Positions 6,307-12,707 of a DNA stretch of 14,190 nt are shown here, in pieces. Below the pieces are notes generated by a model. That model saw nothing but the letters and a program-made list of their open reading frames with translations, did no database searches and had not been told where the DNA came from. This DNA is from Maricaulis sp042095695 (lineage in GTDB: Bacteria > Pseudomonadota > Alphaproteobacteria > Caulobacterales > Maricaulaceae). The DNA is taken from positions 1 to 14,190 of the forward strand of contig JBELMP010000054.1 in NCBI GenBank assembly GCA_042095695.1. Reading direction: 5' to 3'. The stretch's first letter is position 1, and each line of letters begins with the position of its first letter. The translations under genes were made by a program, and so were the position numbers.

Positions 6307-7320
6307 ATGAAACTCGCTTCGCTCAAGAATAATACCCGCGATGGCCGGCTGGCCGTCGTTTCCAAGGATATTGCCTGGTTCGCCGACGCATCACGAATTG
6401 CGCCGACCCTGCAGGCCGCCCTGGACGATTGGGAGCGATGTGAGCCGGAATTACAGTCGCTCTATGAGGAACTTAATCGCGAGACCATTCCGCGGGAGCG
6501 CTTTCACGAGCATGATGCCTTGTCGCCATTGCCGCGCGCATTCCAGTGGGCGGACGGGTCCGCCTACGTCAATCATGTCGAACTGGTTCGCAAGGCGCGC
6601 GATGCTGAAATGCCGGCGACTTTCTGGACTGACCCGCTGATGTATCAGGGCGGATCTGATGCCTTCCTGGCGCCGCGCGATGACATTCCGCTCGGCGATG
6701 AGGCCTGGGGTTGCGATATGGAAGGCGAAGTCGCCGTCATCACTGGTGACGCCCCCATGGGCTGTTCCGAGGATGAGGCCGCCAGCTCAATCCGGCTTTT
6801 GATGCTGGTCAATGATGTCTCGCTGCGCGGGCTGATCCCGGCGGAGCTCGCCAAGGGTTTCGGATTTTTCCAGTCCAAACCGCCCAGCGCTTTTTCGCCC
6901 GTTGCGGTGACGCCCGATGAGCTGGGCGATGCCTGGTCCGATGGCAAAGTCCATCTGCCACTTCTCATGCATTACAATAATGAACCCTTTGGCAAGGCGG
7001 AATGCGGTGTCGACATGACATTCAACTTCCCGCAATTGGTGGCCCATCTCGCCAAGACGCGGCCGGTCACTGCGGGCACCATCGTCGGTTCGGGCACGAT
7101 CTCAAACAAGCTTGATGATGGTCCCGGCAAGCCGATTTCGCAAGGCGGTGTGGGATATTCCTGTATTGCCGAAATCCGCATGATCGAGACGATCAGCAAT
7201 GGACAGCCCTCGACCGCCTTCATGAAGTATGGCGATACCGTCAAGATCCAGATGAAGGATGCCGCCGGGCATTCCATCTTCGGCGCCATCGAGCAGTCGG
7301 TTGTAAAGTACGAGACCTGA
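6307..7320 (+). CDS. Fumarylacetoacetate hydrolase (FAH) family enzyme
   Basis: A 337-residue FAH-family protein of the bacterial type with an added N-terminal domain. Residues 1–80 form that domain (opening MKLASLKNNTRDGRLAVVS), and the catalytic fold spans about 85–330. Visible family features are NH at 89–90 (likely catalytic His90), MYQGGSDAFLAP (112–123), the metal-binding EGE (E139, E141), ND with D170, GFGFFQSKPPSAFSPVAVTPDELG, and TAGTIVGSGTISN. Metal ligands appear intact. The closest described role is hydrolysis of fumarylacetoacetate to fumarate and acetoacetate, the last step of tyrosine/homogentisate breakdown. However, hmgA, maiA and hpd are not in the window, and other members of the superfamily act on related beta-diketo or acylpyruvate substrates. 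GAGGG at 6296–6300 precedes the ATG. It follows the TPR terminator, so it has its own promoter, and it converges on hspQ with 4 bp between stops. Confidence 0.88.
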   Translation: MKLASLKNNTRDGRLAVVSKDIAWFADASRIAPTLQAALDDWERCEPELQSLYEELNRETIPRERFHEHDALSPLPRAFQWADGSAYVNHVELVRKARDAEMPATFWTDPLMYQGGSDAFLAPRDDIPLGDEAWGCDMEGEVAVITGDAPMGCSEDEAASSIRLLMLVNDVSLRGLIPAELAKGFGFFQSKPPSAFSPVAVTPDELGDAWSDGKVHLPLLMHYNNEPFGKAECGVDMTFNFPQLVAHLAKTRPVTAGTIVGSGTISNKLDDGPGKPISQGGVGYSCIAEIRMIETISNGQPSTAFMKYGDTVKIQMKDAAGHSIFGAIEQSVVKYET

Positions 7321-7324
7321 CGGG

Positions 7325-7660
7325 CTAGTTCGCCAGTCCCGCATCGATTTTCAGAGGGTAGCGCTCGCCGTCAAAGGGTTGGAAGTTTTCGGCGATCTCG
7401 GGGTGTCCGACCGGACCGTTCTCGGCGTCAGGCAGGAGATTTTGTTCCGAAACATAGGCGCCGTAAAAGCTCTGCTCATTCTCGGCCAGCAGATGGTAGA
7501 ATGGCTGTTCCTTGTGAGGACGAATGTCCTCGGGAATGGCCTGATACCAGTCCTCGGTATTGGCAAATTCAGGATCGACATCGATCACCACCCCGCGAAA
7601 CGGGAAGAGCCGATGGCGAACCACATCGCCCAATCCAAATTTTGCCTGCCGGATTTCCAT
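7325..7660 (-). CDS. hspQ: Heat shock protein HspQ / hemimethylated DNA-binding YccV-like protein
   Basis: A 111-residue HspQ-family protein. The whole family core is present: KFGLGDVVRHRLFPFRG near the N-terminus, VDPEFANTEDWYQAIP, then PFYHLLAENEQSFYGAYVSEQNLLPD (in parts). In E. coli, HspQ/YccV binds hemimethylated DNA and acts as a specificity-enhancing factor for the Lon protease, and it is induced by heat. The ATG at 7660 matches the usual family start just before the KF-x-x-G motif and has an AGAG 7 nt upstream. The frame stays open upstream, and an ATG at 7753 has a better SD (GAGGG), which would give a 142-residue form; its extra N-terminus has no family counterpart, so I treat it as leader. 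It is divergent from ppx and convergent with the FAH gene. Confidence 0.92.
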   Translation of the reverse strand: MEIRQAKFGLGDVVRHRLFPFRGVVIDVDPEFANTEDWYQAIPEDIRPHKEQPFYHLLAENEQSFYGAYVSEQNLLPDAENGPVGHPEIAENFQPFDGERYPLKIDAGLAN

Positions 7661-7701
7661 GACGCTACTCTGACATACGGACGTAAATTTTGCGTGGGTT
7701 T

Positions 7702-7748
7702 CCTGCATCCAGGATGCAGGTGTGATCGCCGGTGTAATCCCGGCATCA
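7702..7748 (-). promoter_or_regulatory. Structured hspQ leader: palindrome plus hairpin
   Basis: Two symmetric elements sit back to back upstream of hspQ. CCTGCATCC-A-GGATGCAGG (7702–7720) is a perfect dyad with 9-bp arms. The second, at 7723–7748, has TGAT/ATCA and GCCGG/CCGGC arms with one unpaired C and a 7-nt loop. In RNA both can form hairpins (about 8 and 9 bp) in the hspQ leader; in DNA the first could be an operator. No U-tract follows on either side, so neither is an intrinsic terminator. Symmetry is directly visible; function is inferred. Confidence 0.45.
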
Positions 7749-7763
7749 CGCATCTTCCCTCTT

Positions 7764-7793
7764 TGATGTGAGCGGAGTATCGTATTTTTCAAG
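7764..7793 (-). promoter_or_regulatory. Possible RpoH (sigma-32) promoter for hspQ
   Basis: On the minus strand CTTGAAA (complement of 7787–7793) is a perfect heat-shock −35 element. At 16–17 bp spacing comes CACATCA (complement of 7764–7770), a partial match to the alphaproteobacterial RpoH −10 (about CyTATnT). Transcription would start near 7757, giving a leader of about 97 nt before the 7660 ATG. A heat-shock promoter fits the gene's identity, but the −10 match is weak. Confidence 0.35.
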
Positions 7794-7857
7794 ACTTGGG
7801 CCGGATAGGCGCGCACCGCATTAATCGCAGGATGCGCGCGGCCGGCGGAGATAAAAC

Positions 7858-8976
7858 ATGGCGGAGCCTTCGCCCGGAAAGTCCGGGGCGCGGTCCGCCG
7901 GACGCAAGCGGGGGCGGCGAAAATCGTCGCAACCAGTGTACGGCGCGATCGATCTCGGCACGAATAATTGCCGTATGTTGCTGGCCCAGAAGACCGGCAA
8001 TGGCTTCAGGGTTGTGGACGCCTATTCAAGGGTGGTTCGACTGGGCGAGGGACTCGCGCATCACGGTGTCCTGTCCGATGCTGCGATGGACCGGGCTGTG
8101 GAAGCGCTCAAAATCTGCGCGGACAAGATCGGCCGCTATAATGTCGTCAAGCATCGTTCGATCGCCACCCAGGCCTGCCGCCTGGCAGAAAATGGCGATG
8201 ACTTTCTTGAGCGGGTGAAGCAGGAAACCGGACTGGATTTCGACTGCATCTCTGCGGAGGAAGAGGCGCGCCTGGCGGTCCATGGTTGTGTCGACCTGCT
8301 CGATCCGGACAAGGATGCGGCCCTGGTCATCGATATTGGTGGCGGGTCCACCGAATTGTCCTGGGTGGATCTCGCGGAATGGCGCGCTCGCGGTGGTCCG
8401 CAGAGCGGCGGGCGTCCGCCGATGAAATCCTGGTCTTCGGCACCGATCGGTGTTGTTACCCTGTCCGAGCGTTTCCCCGAGCGGCATGATGACCGCAAGG
8501 CCTGGTATCAGGAGATGAAGGCCTTTGCCCGACAGCAGTTGAAAACACCGCGCGGCGCCCGTTCCCTGCGAGATGTGTTCAGCGAGGGGCGGGGGCATCT
8601 GGTCGGCACATCGGGAACCGTGACCTCAATGGCCGGTGTGCATCTCAACCTGCCGCGCTATGACAGAAGTCGTGTTGATGGCTTGTGGATGTCGGGAGAG
8701 GACGCGCTCGAAGCTTGCAAACGCCTGCGCGAGCTGGATGTGAAGGGCAGGGCAAGCGAGCCGGTGATCGGTGCCGACCGGGCCGAGCTGGTTCTGGCCG
8801 GATGCGCCATCTATGAAGCGGTTGCGGAGAAATGGCCTGCTGAACGCTTGCGGGTCGGGGATCGGGGTCTGCGTGAAGGCCTGTTGCTGAATCTCATGCG
8901 CAAGCCTAAACGTCGGCGCCGGGGCGGACGCCGCAAACCCCTGGCAGCCGATACGGGCGGGAGCGAAACCTCGTGA
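7858..8976 (+). CDS. Ppx/GppA-family exopolyphosphatase / guanosine pentaphosphate phosphatase
   Basis: A 372-residue phosphatase of the actin-like ASKHA fold. The phosphate-binding motifs are GAIDLGTNNCRMLLA (about residues 29–43) and VIDIGGGSTELSW (about 158–170). RSIATQACRLAENGDDFL and ISAEEEARLAVHGC are the usual Ppx/GppA segments containing the catalytic glutamate region, and GTSGTVTSMAG is the later Gly-rich motif. The family removes terminal phosphates from polyphosphate and/or converts pppGpp to ppGpp; sequence alone cannot choose. It is shorter than E. coli Ppx (about 510) because the C-terminal HD-like domain is missing, as in many alphaproteobacteria. Both ends are basic: RKRGRRKSS at about 17–25 and RKPKRRRRGGRRKP near the C-terminus. 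GGAG (7847–7850) precedes the ATG. Its stop overlaps the rlmE start (GTGA), implying translational coupling. Confidence 0.9.
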   Translation: MAEPSPGKSGARSAGRKRGRRKSSQPVYGAIDLGTNNCRMLLAQKTGNGFRVVDAYSRVVRLGEGLAHHGVLSDAAMDRAVEALKICADKIGRYNVVKHRSIATQACRLAENGDDFLERVKQETGLDFDCISAEEEARLAVHGCVDLLDPDKDAALVIDIGGGSTELSWVDLAEWRARGGPQSGGRPPMKSWSSAPIGVVTLSERFPERHDDRKAWYQEMKAFARQQLKTPRGARSLRDVFSEGRGHLVGTSGTVTSMAGVHLNLPRYDRSRVDGLWMSGEDALEACKRLRELDVKGRASEPVIGADRAELVLAGCAIYEAVAEKWPAERLRVGDRGLREGLLLNLMRKPKRRRRGGRRKPLAADTGGSETS

Positions 8977-9752
8977 GCGATGACGATCACAATGACGGCT
9001 CGGGGCCGGAAGACAATGCCGGAGACGGCCAGGACGGCGGCGACGGCAAGGAGTCCCGTCGCCGGCGGCGTGGTGGTCCGGTCACCAAGGGTGGCGATGC
9101 CCGCGCGGCCAAACAGTTCCGCACGCGGGTGAAAACGGCGCGCGGGCGCAAGCTCTCCTCGACGCGATGGCTCGACCGTCAACTCAACGATCCGTATGTC
9201 AAACGGGCGCAGATGGAGGGCTATCGCTCGCGCGCGGCCTACAAGCTGATCGAGCTTGATGAGCGCTTCAAATTCATGCGACCGGGCCAGCGCGTTGTGG
9301 ATCTGGGCTCGGCACCGGGCGGTTGGGTCCAGGTGGCCTTGAAAAAAGGGGCGAGCGAGGTCGTTGGAATTGATCTTCTGGAGATTGATCCGATTGAAGG
9401 CGCGACCCTGTTGCAGAAGGATTTCACCGAGGGTGACGCGCCGGACCTGGTCAAGGCACAGATGGGCGGCCCTGCCGACCTGGTGATTTCCGACCTGGCG
9501 CCCTGGACGACGGGGCACAAGAATACCGATCACCTGCGCATTGTGGCCCTGGTGGAAATGGCGGCTTATTTTGCGTTTGAAACCCTCAAGCCGGGCGGCA
9601 CATTCGTCGCCAAGGTGTTTCAGGGCGGCACTTCGGGCGATTTGCTTGACCAGTTCAAGGACCGGTTCGCAAAAGTGCGTCATTTCAAGCCCGGCGCCTC
9701 GCGTTCGGAGAGCCCTGAAACCTTCCTTATCGCGACCGGTTTCAAAGGCTAG
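8973..9752 (+). CDS. rlmE: 23S rRNA (uridine2552-2'-O)-methyltransferase RlmE (FtsJ/RrmJ)
   Basis: A 259-residue SAM-dependent methyltransferase that 2'-O-methylates U2552 in the A loop of 23S rRNA, a late step in 50S assembly. The start is GTG inside a GTGA overlap with ppx. The Rossmann core begins at about residue 62: SAM-binding VVDLGSAPGGWVQVA at 108–122, and the catalytic KDKE tetrad as K91, D174 (SDLAPW), K214 (FVAKVFQGG) and E249 (ESPETFLIATG). All four are present, so it should be active. E. coli RlmE is 209 residues. This protein has about 50 extra N-terminal residues: first an acidic Asp/Gly-rich stretch (residues 3–27), then an SRRRRRGG cluster (28–35) and further basic residues. 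The extension is probably disordered and RNA-binding (inference). A possible SRPBCC gene follows after 2 bp. Confidence 0.94.
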   Translation: MSDDDHNDGSGPEDNAGDGQDGGDGKESRRRRRGGPVTKGGDARAAKQFRTRVKTARGRKLSSTRWLDRQLNDPYVKRAQMEGYRSRAAYKLIELDERFKFMRPGQRVVDLGSAPGGWVQVALKKGASEVVGIDLLEIDPIEGATLLQKDFTEGDAPDLVKAQMGGPADLVISDLAPWTTGHKNTDHLRIVALVEMAAYFAFETLKPGGTFVAKVFQGGTSGDLLDQFKDRFAKVRHFKPGASRSESPETFLIATGFKG

Positions 9753-9754
9753 GC

Positions 9755-10216
9755 ATGGCCCGCGCAATCACAATTGAAGCGTTTTACCCTGGAGATGCGG
9801 ACGAGATTTTCGCCTCAGCCCTCGACTTTTCGGAATTGAGAGCGGCCATGTCCGGGCTCGCCACCTATGAGGGGCTGCCCGAGGGAGAAGCGCAGGAAGG
9901 TCAGCATTACACGCTGGATGTCACCCTGTTTGGCTGGATGAAAAACGCCGGCCATGAAATCTTTCTCGAGACGCTGAACCGGCAGGAGCGCTGGCTGCAG
10001 AGCCGCGAGCGCAACGCCACGATCCGTCGGTGGGATCATCATCTCAGCGTTCAGCCCCATGAAAAAGGCGCGGTCTGGACGGATACGGTCATCCTCGATG
10101 CCGGATGGCAGACCTGGTTCGTCTCTCTTTTCGTGGCCTATGTGTACCGCTATCGCCATAAGCGCCGCGAAACGCTCTCCCTGAAATCCTGGTCAAAGCG
10201 TGGGCTGGACGACTGA
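9755..10216 (+). CDS. SRPBCC-like hypothetical protein
   Basis: A 153-residue protein starting 2 bp after the rlmE stop, so probably co-transcribed with ppx–rlmE. The opening (ITIEAFYPGDADEIFASALDF), the alternation of beta strands in the middle, and a long amphipathic C-terminal helix (WQTWFVSLFVAYVYRYRHKRR) resemble the START/SRPBCC ligand-binding fold. That assignment comes from pattern only and may be wrong. The C-terminal helix is unusually hydrophobic and ends in a strongly basic tail, so membrane or nucleic-acid contact is possible. There are no cysteines and no signal peptide, so it is likely cytoplasmic. Its position after an rRNA methyltransferase may simply reflect shared expression. 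Confidence applies to the coding call; the family is tentative. Confidence 0.72.
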   Translation: MARAITIEAFYPGDADEIFASALDFSELRAAMSGLATYEGLPEGEAQEGQHYTLDVTLFGWMKNAGHEIFLETLNRQERWLQSRERNATIRRWDHHLSVQPHEKGAVWTDTVILDAGWQTWFVSLFVAYVYRYRHKRRETLSLKSWSKRGLDD

Positions 10217-10244
10217 TTTCACCGACTGAAACCCACATCTCCGA

Positions 10245-10272
10245 TTGACCTTGAGCGCCCGTCTGATATAGC
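10245..10272 (+). promoter_or_regulatory. Predicted guaB promoter
   Basis: TTGACC (10245–10250) and TATAGC (10267–10272) are separated by 16 bp, a 5/6 and a 4/6 match to sigma-70-type consensus. Transcription would begin about 10279, leaving a short leader of about 22 nt that contains the guaB ribosome binding site. It falls after the SRPBCC-like stop, so guaB can be transcribed apart from the ppx–rlmE unit. Confidence 0.5.
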
Positions 10273-10288
10273 GGTCCCGCAAGAGAGA

Positions 10289-10295
10289 AGGAGGT
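10289..10295 (+). promoter_or_regulatory. guaB ribosome binding site within a self-complementary sequence
   Basis: AGGAGGT lies 5 nt upstream of the ATG at 10301 and decides the start. The surrounding AGGAG-GT-CTCCT is a perfect inverted repeat. It could pair as a short 4-bp hairpin that hides the SD, but such a small stem is weak. Confidence 0.7.
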
Positions 10296-10300
10296 CTCCT

Positions 10301-11770
10301 ATGGAGATTCGTGAAGGTCTGACCTTCGATGACGTGCTCTTGCAGCCCGGCCCGTCCGAAGTTCTTCCCGCCACCGCCAATGTCGCGTCCCGCATCGCAA
10401 AAGATGTCGGTCTGAACATTCCCATGATGGCCGCGGCGATGGATACCGTATCCGAGGCCGGCATGGCGATTGCCATGGCTCAGTCTGGCGGTATGGCGGT
10501 GATCCACCGCAATCTGACCATTGCAGAACAGGCCGAGGAAGTGCGGCGTGTGAAACGCTATGAAAGCGGCATGGTGGTCAATCCGGTGACGATCTCTCCC
10601 GACGCGACGCTGGCTGAGCTCAAGGCGCTGATGGCCGAGCATCGCATCTCCGGCATCCCGGTGGTTGAAGGCGCGACCAATGCCAAGCCGGGCAAGCTCG
10701 TCGGTATCATCACCAATCGCGATGTGCGCTTCGCCGACGATCCGAATGAAAAGGTCGGCAATCTCATGACCCGTGATGTTGTCACGGTGAAGGAGGGTGC
10801 CAGCCAGGACGAGGCGCGCGCCAAGCTTCACAGGCATCGTATCGAGCGGGTGCTCGTCGTCGATGACAAGGATCGCTGCATCGGCCTGATCACCGTCAAG
10901 GACATGGAAAAGGCCCAGCAATACCCGACGGCGGCCAAGGATGAGCAGGGGCGCCTGCGCTGCGCGGCGGCGACGACCGTCGGCGATAGCGGTTTCGAGC
11001 GCGCCGAGGCGCTGATCGATGCTGGCGTTGATGTCGTGGTCATAGACACCGCGCACGGGCAAAGCGCCTCGGTGCTCGACCAGGTGACGCGGGTCAAGAA
11101 ATCAACCAATGCGGCGCGCGTCGTGGCTGGCAATGTCGCCACCTATGACGGCGCTAAGGCGCTGATCGATGCTGGCGCTGATTGCGTGAAGGTCGGTATC
11201 GGACCCGGGTCTATCTGTACCACGCGCATCGTTGCCGGTGTCGGTGTTCCCCAGCTGACGGCGGTGATGGACGCCCGGCGCGCGGCGGAGGGATCTGACG
11301 CCTTCATCATTGCCGATGGCGGGATCAAATTCTCCGGAGACATGGCCAAGGCGATTGCTGCGGGCGCTCATGCTGTCATGGTCGGCTCGCTACTGGCCGG
11401 GACGGAAGAGGCCCCGGGCGAGGTCTTCCTCTACCAGGGACGCTCCTACAAGGCCTATCGCGGCATGGGGTCGCTGGGCGCCATGGCCGCTGGTTCTGCG
11501 GATCGCTATTTCCAGAAAGATACAGAGCGTATGAAGCTGGTTCCTGAAGGCATCGAGGGGCAAGTGCCGTTCAAGGGGCCGGTTGGACCGATCCTGCACC
11601 AGATGGTCGGCGGCCTGCGTGCAGCCATGGGCTATACCGGCGCTGCGACGATCGAGGACTTGCATCAAAAAGCGCAATTCGTCCGCATCACCAATGCAGG
11701 CCTGCGTGAAAGCCATGTGCATGACGTGAAGATCACGCGCGAAGCCCCGAATTATCCGACGACAAGCTAG
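10301..11770 (+). CDS. guaB: Inosine-5'-monophosphate dehydrogenase GuaB
   Basis: A 489-residue IMP dehydrogenase that oxidises IMP to XMP with NAD+, the committed step of GMP synthesis. It opens MEIREGLTFDDVLLQPGPSEVLP, the standard N-terminus. The barrel is interrupted by two CBS modules at about residues 95–210, which bind adenine/guanine nucleotides and tune activity. The catalytic loop GPGSICTTRIV carries Cys306 (codon 11216–11218), and the flap has the Arg402-Tyr403 pair in DRYFQKD followed by PEGIEGQVPFKG. Length and residue numbers match E. coli GuaB closely, so it should be fully active. It has its own promoter (10245–10272) and an AAGGAGG site. The Shine-Dalgarno lies in AGGAGGTCTCCT (10289–10300), which is self-complementary. 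guaB beside an rsmB-like gene is a common alphaproteobacterial arrangement; guaA is not in the window. Confidence 0.98.
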   Translation: MEIREGLTFDDVLLQPGPSEVLPATANVASRIAKDVGLNIPMMAAAMDTVSEAGMAIAMAQSGGMAVIHRNLTIAEQAEEVRRVKRYESGMVVNPVTISPDATLAELKALMAEHRISGIPVVEGATNAKPGKLVGIITNRDVRFADDPNEKVGNLMTRDVVTVKEGASQDEARAKLHRHRIERVLVVDDKDRCIGLITVKDMEKAQQYPTAAKDEQGRLRCAAATTVGDSGFERAEALIDAGVDVVVIDTAHGQSASVLDQVTRVKKSTNAARVVAGNVATYDGAKALIDAGADCVKVGIGPGSICTTRIVAGVGVPQLTAVMDARRAAEGSDAFIIADGGIKFSGDMAKAIAAGAHAVMVGSLLAGTEEAPGEVFLYQGRSYKAYRGMGSLGAMAAGSADRYFQKDTERMKLVPEGIEGQVPFKGPVGPILHQMVGGLRAAMGYTGAATIEDLHQKAQFVRITNAGLRESHVHDVKITREAPNYPTTS

Positions 11771-11817
11771 CGGTGGCCCTCGCGTATGGCTGCCAGACGG
11801 AAACATGTCTTGGTGGC

Positions 11818-11848
11818 GCAGGCGCGGCGTCGCTAGCCTGTCGCCTGC
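11818..11848 (+). other. GC-rich hairpin between guaB and the MAPEG gene
   Basis: GCAGGCG (11818–11824) pairs with CGCCTGC (11842–11848), and an inner GGC/GCC pair (11826–11828 with 11836–11838) extends the stem across a small internal loop. No run of T follows, so it is not a classical intrinsic terminator; it might pause transcription or shield the guaB 3' end. The 103-bp gap shows no other element apart from the AAGGA (11861–11865) that serves the next gene. Confidence 0.35.
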
Positions 11849-11873
11849 CAGAGGTTATTGAAGGATATTTCCC

Positions 11874-12290
11874 ATGCAAACCGCGCTACTTTTCCCCGTC
11901 CTGGTCTATGTGGCTTATTGCTTTGTCATTATCGGGATGATGGGCGGATCCCGTTTCCACGCGATGTCGACCGGTGCGGTCAAGGGGCGTCAGCTCAAGC
12001 TGGGCGAGCGCAATTGGCCGGAGCCGATCCAGCGTATCTCCAATGTTGCCCAGAATCAGTGGGAAACGCCCATTCTGTTCTGGGTCGCGATTGTATTTGC
12101 GCTGATCCTACCGATAGAGTCGGCGCTGCTGGTCCCGCTTGCCTGGGCCTTTGTCGCTGCACGCATCGTCCATGGTGTGATTTACATCCGCTTCAATCAC
12201 ATCCTGTCGCGCTTTTCGGCCTTTGCGTTCGGCCTGCTTGTGACTTTGGGTATGTGGGTGTTGATCGCGCTGGAGGTCTTCAGCCGATGA
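11874..12290 (+). CDS. MAPEG family membrane protein
   Basis: A 138-residue integral membrane protein with four helices at about residues 4–24, 65–85, 86–106 and 112–135. The loop after helix 1 (RFHAMSTG, then RNWPEPIQRISNVAQNQWETPILFW in parts) and the ARIVHGVIYI segment of helix 3 are MAPEG hallmarks: an N-x-x-E-x-P-x-x-F/L pattern and an R-x-x-H-x-x-x-Y pattern. MAPEG proteins are trimeric; eukaryotic members are glutathione-dependent transferases, while the substrates of bacterial ones are mostly unknown. AAGGA at 11861–11865 sets the start. The next gene begins within its last codons (ATGA overlap at 12287–12290), so the two are probably one operon. Family is confident; activity is unknown. 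Confidence 0.87.
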   Translation: MQTALLFPVLVYVAYCFVIIGMMGGSRFHAMSTGAVKGRQLKLGERNWPEPIQRISNVAQNQWETPILFWVAIVFALILPIESALLVPLAWAFVAARIVHGVIYIRFNHILSRFSAFAFGLLVTLGMWVLIALEVFSR

Positions 12291-12658
12291 TGCCGGAACA
12301 GCCGCCGCTCGATACAGGCAAGGACCTGCTTTTCCTGCTGACTGGAAGCTGGGTCAATGAGGAGACCGGCGAGGAGCGTCTTTGCCCGGATGCCTGCCTG
12401 GTTGAGGGGGCCTTGCTGCTCAATCCGCACTGGGCGGAGGCGGTGACGATTGTCCGGGTCGATTATCCGCGACCGCGCCCGGCGATTGTGGACCTGCTGG
12501 ATGAGCAAAATCAGAACGCGCCGACGCTGATCCTCGCGGCGGAAAGCCCGGCGCATCAGCCGGTCGAGGCCGAGATTAACGGGCGGCGCATTATGACCGA
12601 CCCGAAACAGATATGCCGTCAACTCGCGCAGGCCTATGGCGGCTCGCGACCCGGCTAG
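12287..12658 (+). CDS. DUF3088 family protein
   Basis: A 123-residue cytoplasmic protein that overlaps the MAPEG stop codon by four bases (ATGA). GGAGG at 12272–12276 lies 10 nt before the ATG. The frame is open farther upstream to 11858, but only in the shadow of the MAPEG gene. The sequence follows the DUF3088 outline: KDLLFLLTGSWVNEETGE, then LCPDACLVEGALLLNP with a C-P-x-x-C motif (cysteines near residues 33 and 37), then VRVDYPRPRPAIVDLLDEQNQNAPTLIL. The pattern of a conserved CPxxC followed by a Pro-rich strand and a Q-N/S-x-P-x-L-I/V-L strand hints at a thioredoxin-like fold, but that is my inference and the function is unknown. Coupling to a MAPEG gene makes a thiol-related role worth considering. 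Confidence 0.78.
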   Translation: MMPEQPPLDTGKDLLFLLTGSWVNEETGEERLCPDACLVEGALLLNPHWAEAVTIVRVDYPRPRPAIVDLLDEQNQNAPTLILAAESPAHQPVEAEINGRRIMTDPKQICRQLAQAYGGSRPG

Positions 12659-12676
12659 CGACAATGAATCGCCTTC

Positions 12677-12691
12677 CCCGCCAGGGGCGGG
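12677..12691 (+). other. Short GC hairpin before the rsmB-like gene
   Basis: CCCGCC-AGG-GGCGGG forms a 6-bp all-GC stem with a 3-nt loop in the 49-bp gap between the DUF3088 and rsmB-like genes, ending four bases before the AAAGGA ribosome binding site. No T-tract follows, so I do not call it a terminator; it may protect an mRNA end or tune translation. Confidence 0.4.
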
Positions 12692-12707
12692 TTGAAAGGA
12701 CGATGGA

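Noticed and set aside
8811..9767. 318-codon minus-strand open frame opposite ppx and rlmE
   Set aside because: High-GC shadow frame: the opposite strand encodes two well-supported enzymes with intact motifs, and the product shows low-complexity R/A/G-rich sequence with no family signature.
10193..11062. 289-codon minus-strand open frame opposite guaB
   Set aside because: His/Asp/Arg-rich antisense of a certain IMP dehydrogenase; no start signal.
11858..12286. Longer form of the DUF3088 protein starting at 11858
   Set aside because: The extension lies entirely in another frame of the MAPEG gene; the family-like sequence begins at 12287, where the ATGA overlap and a GGAGG are found.
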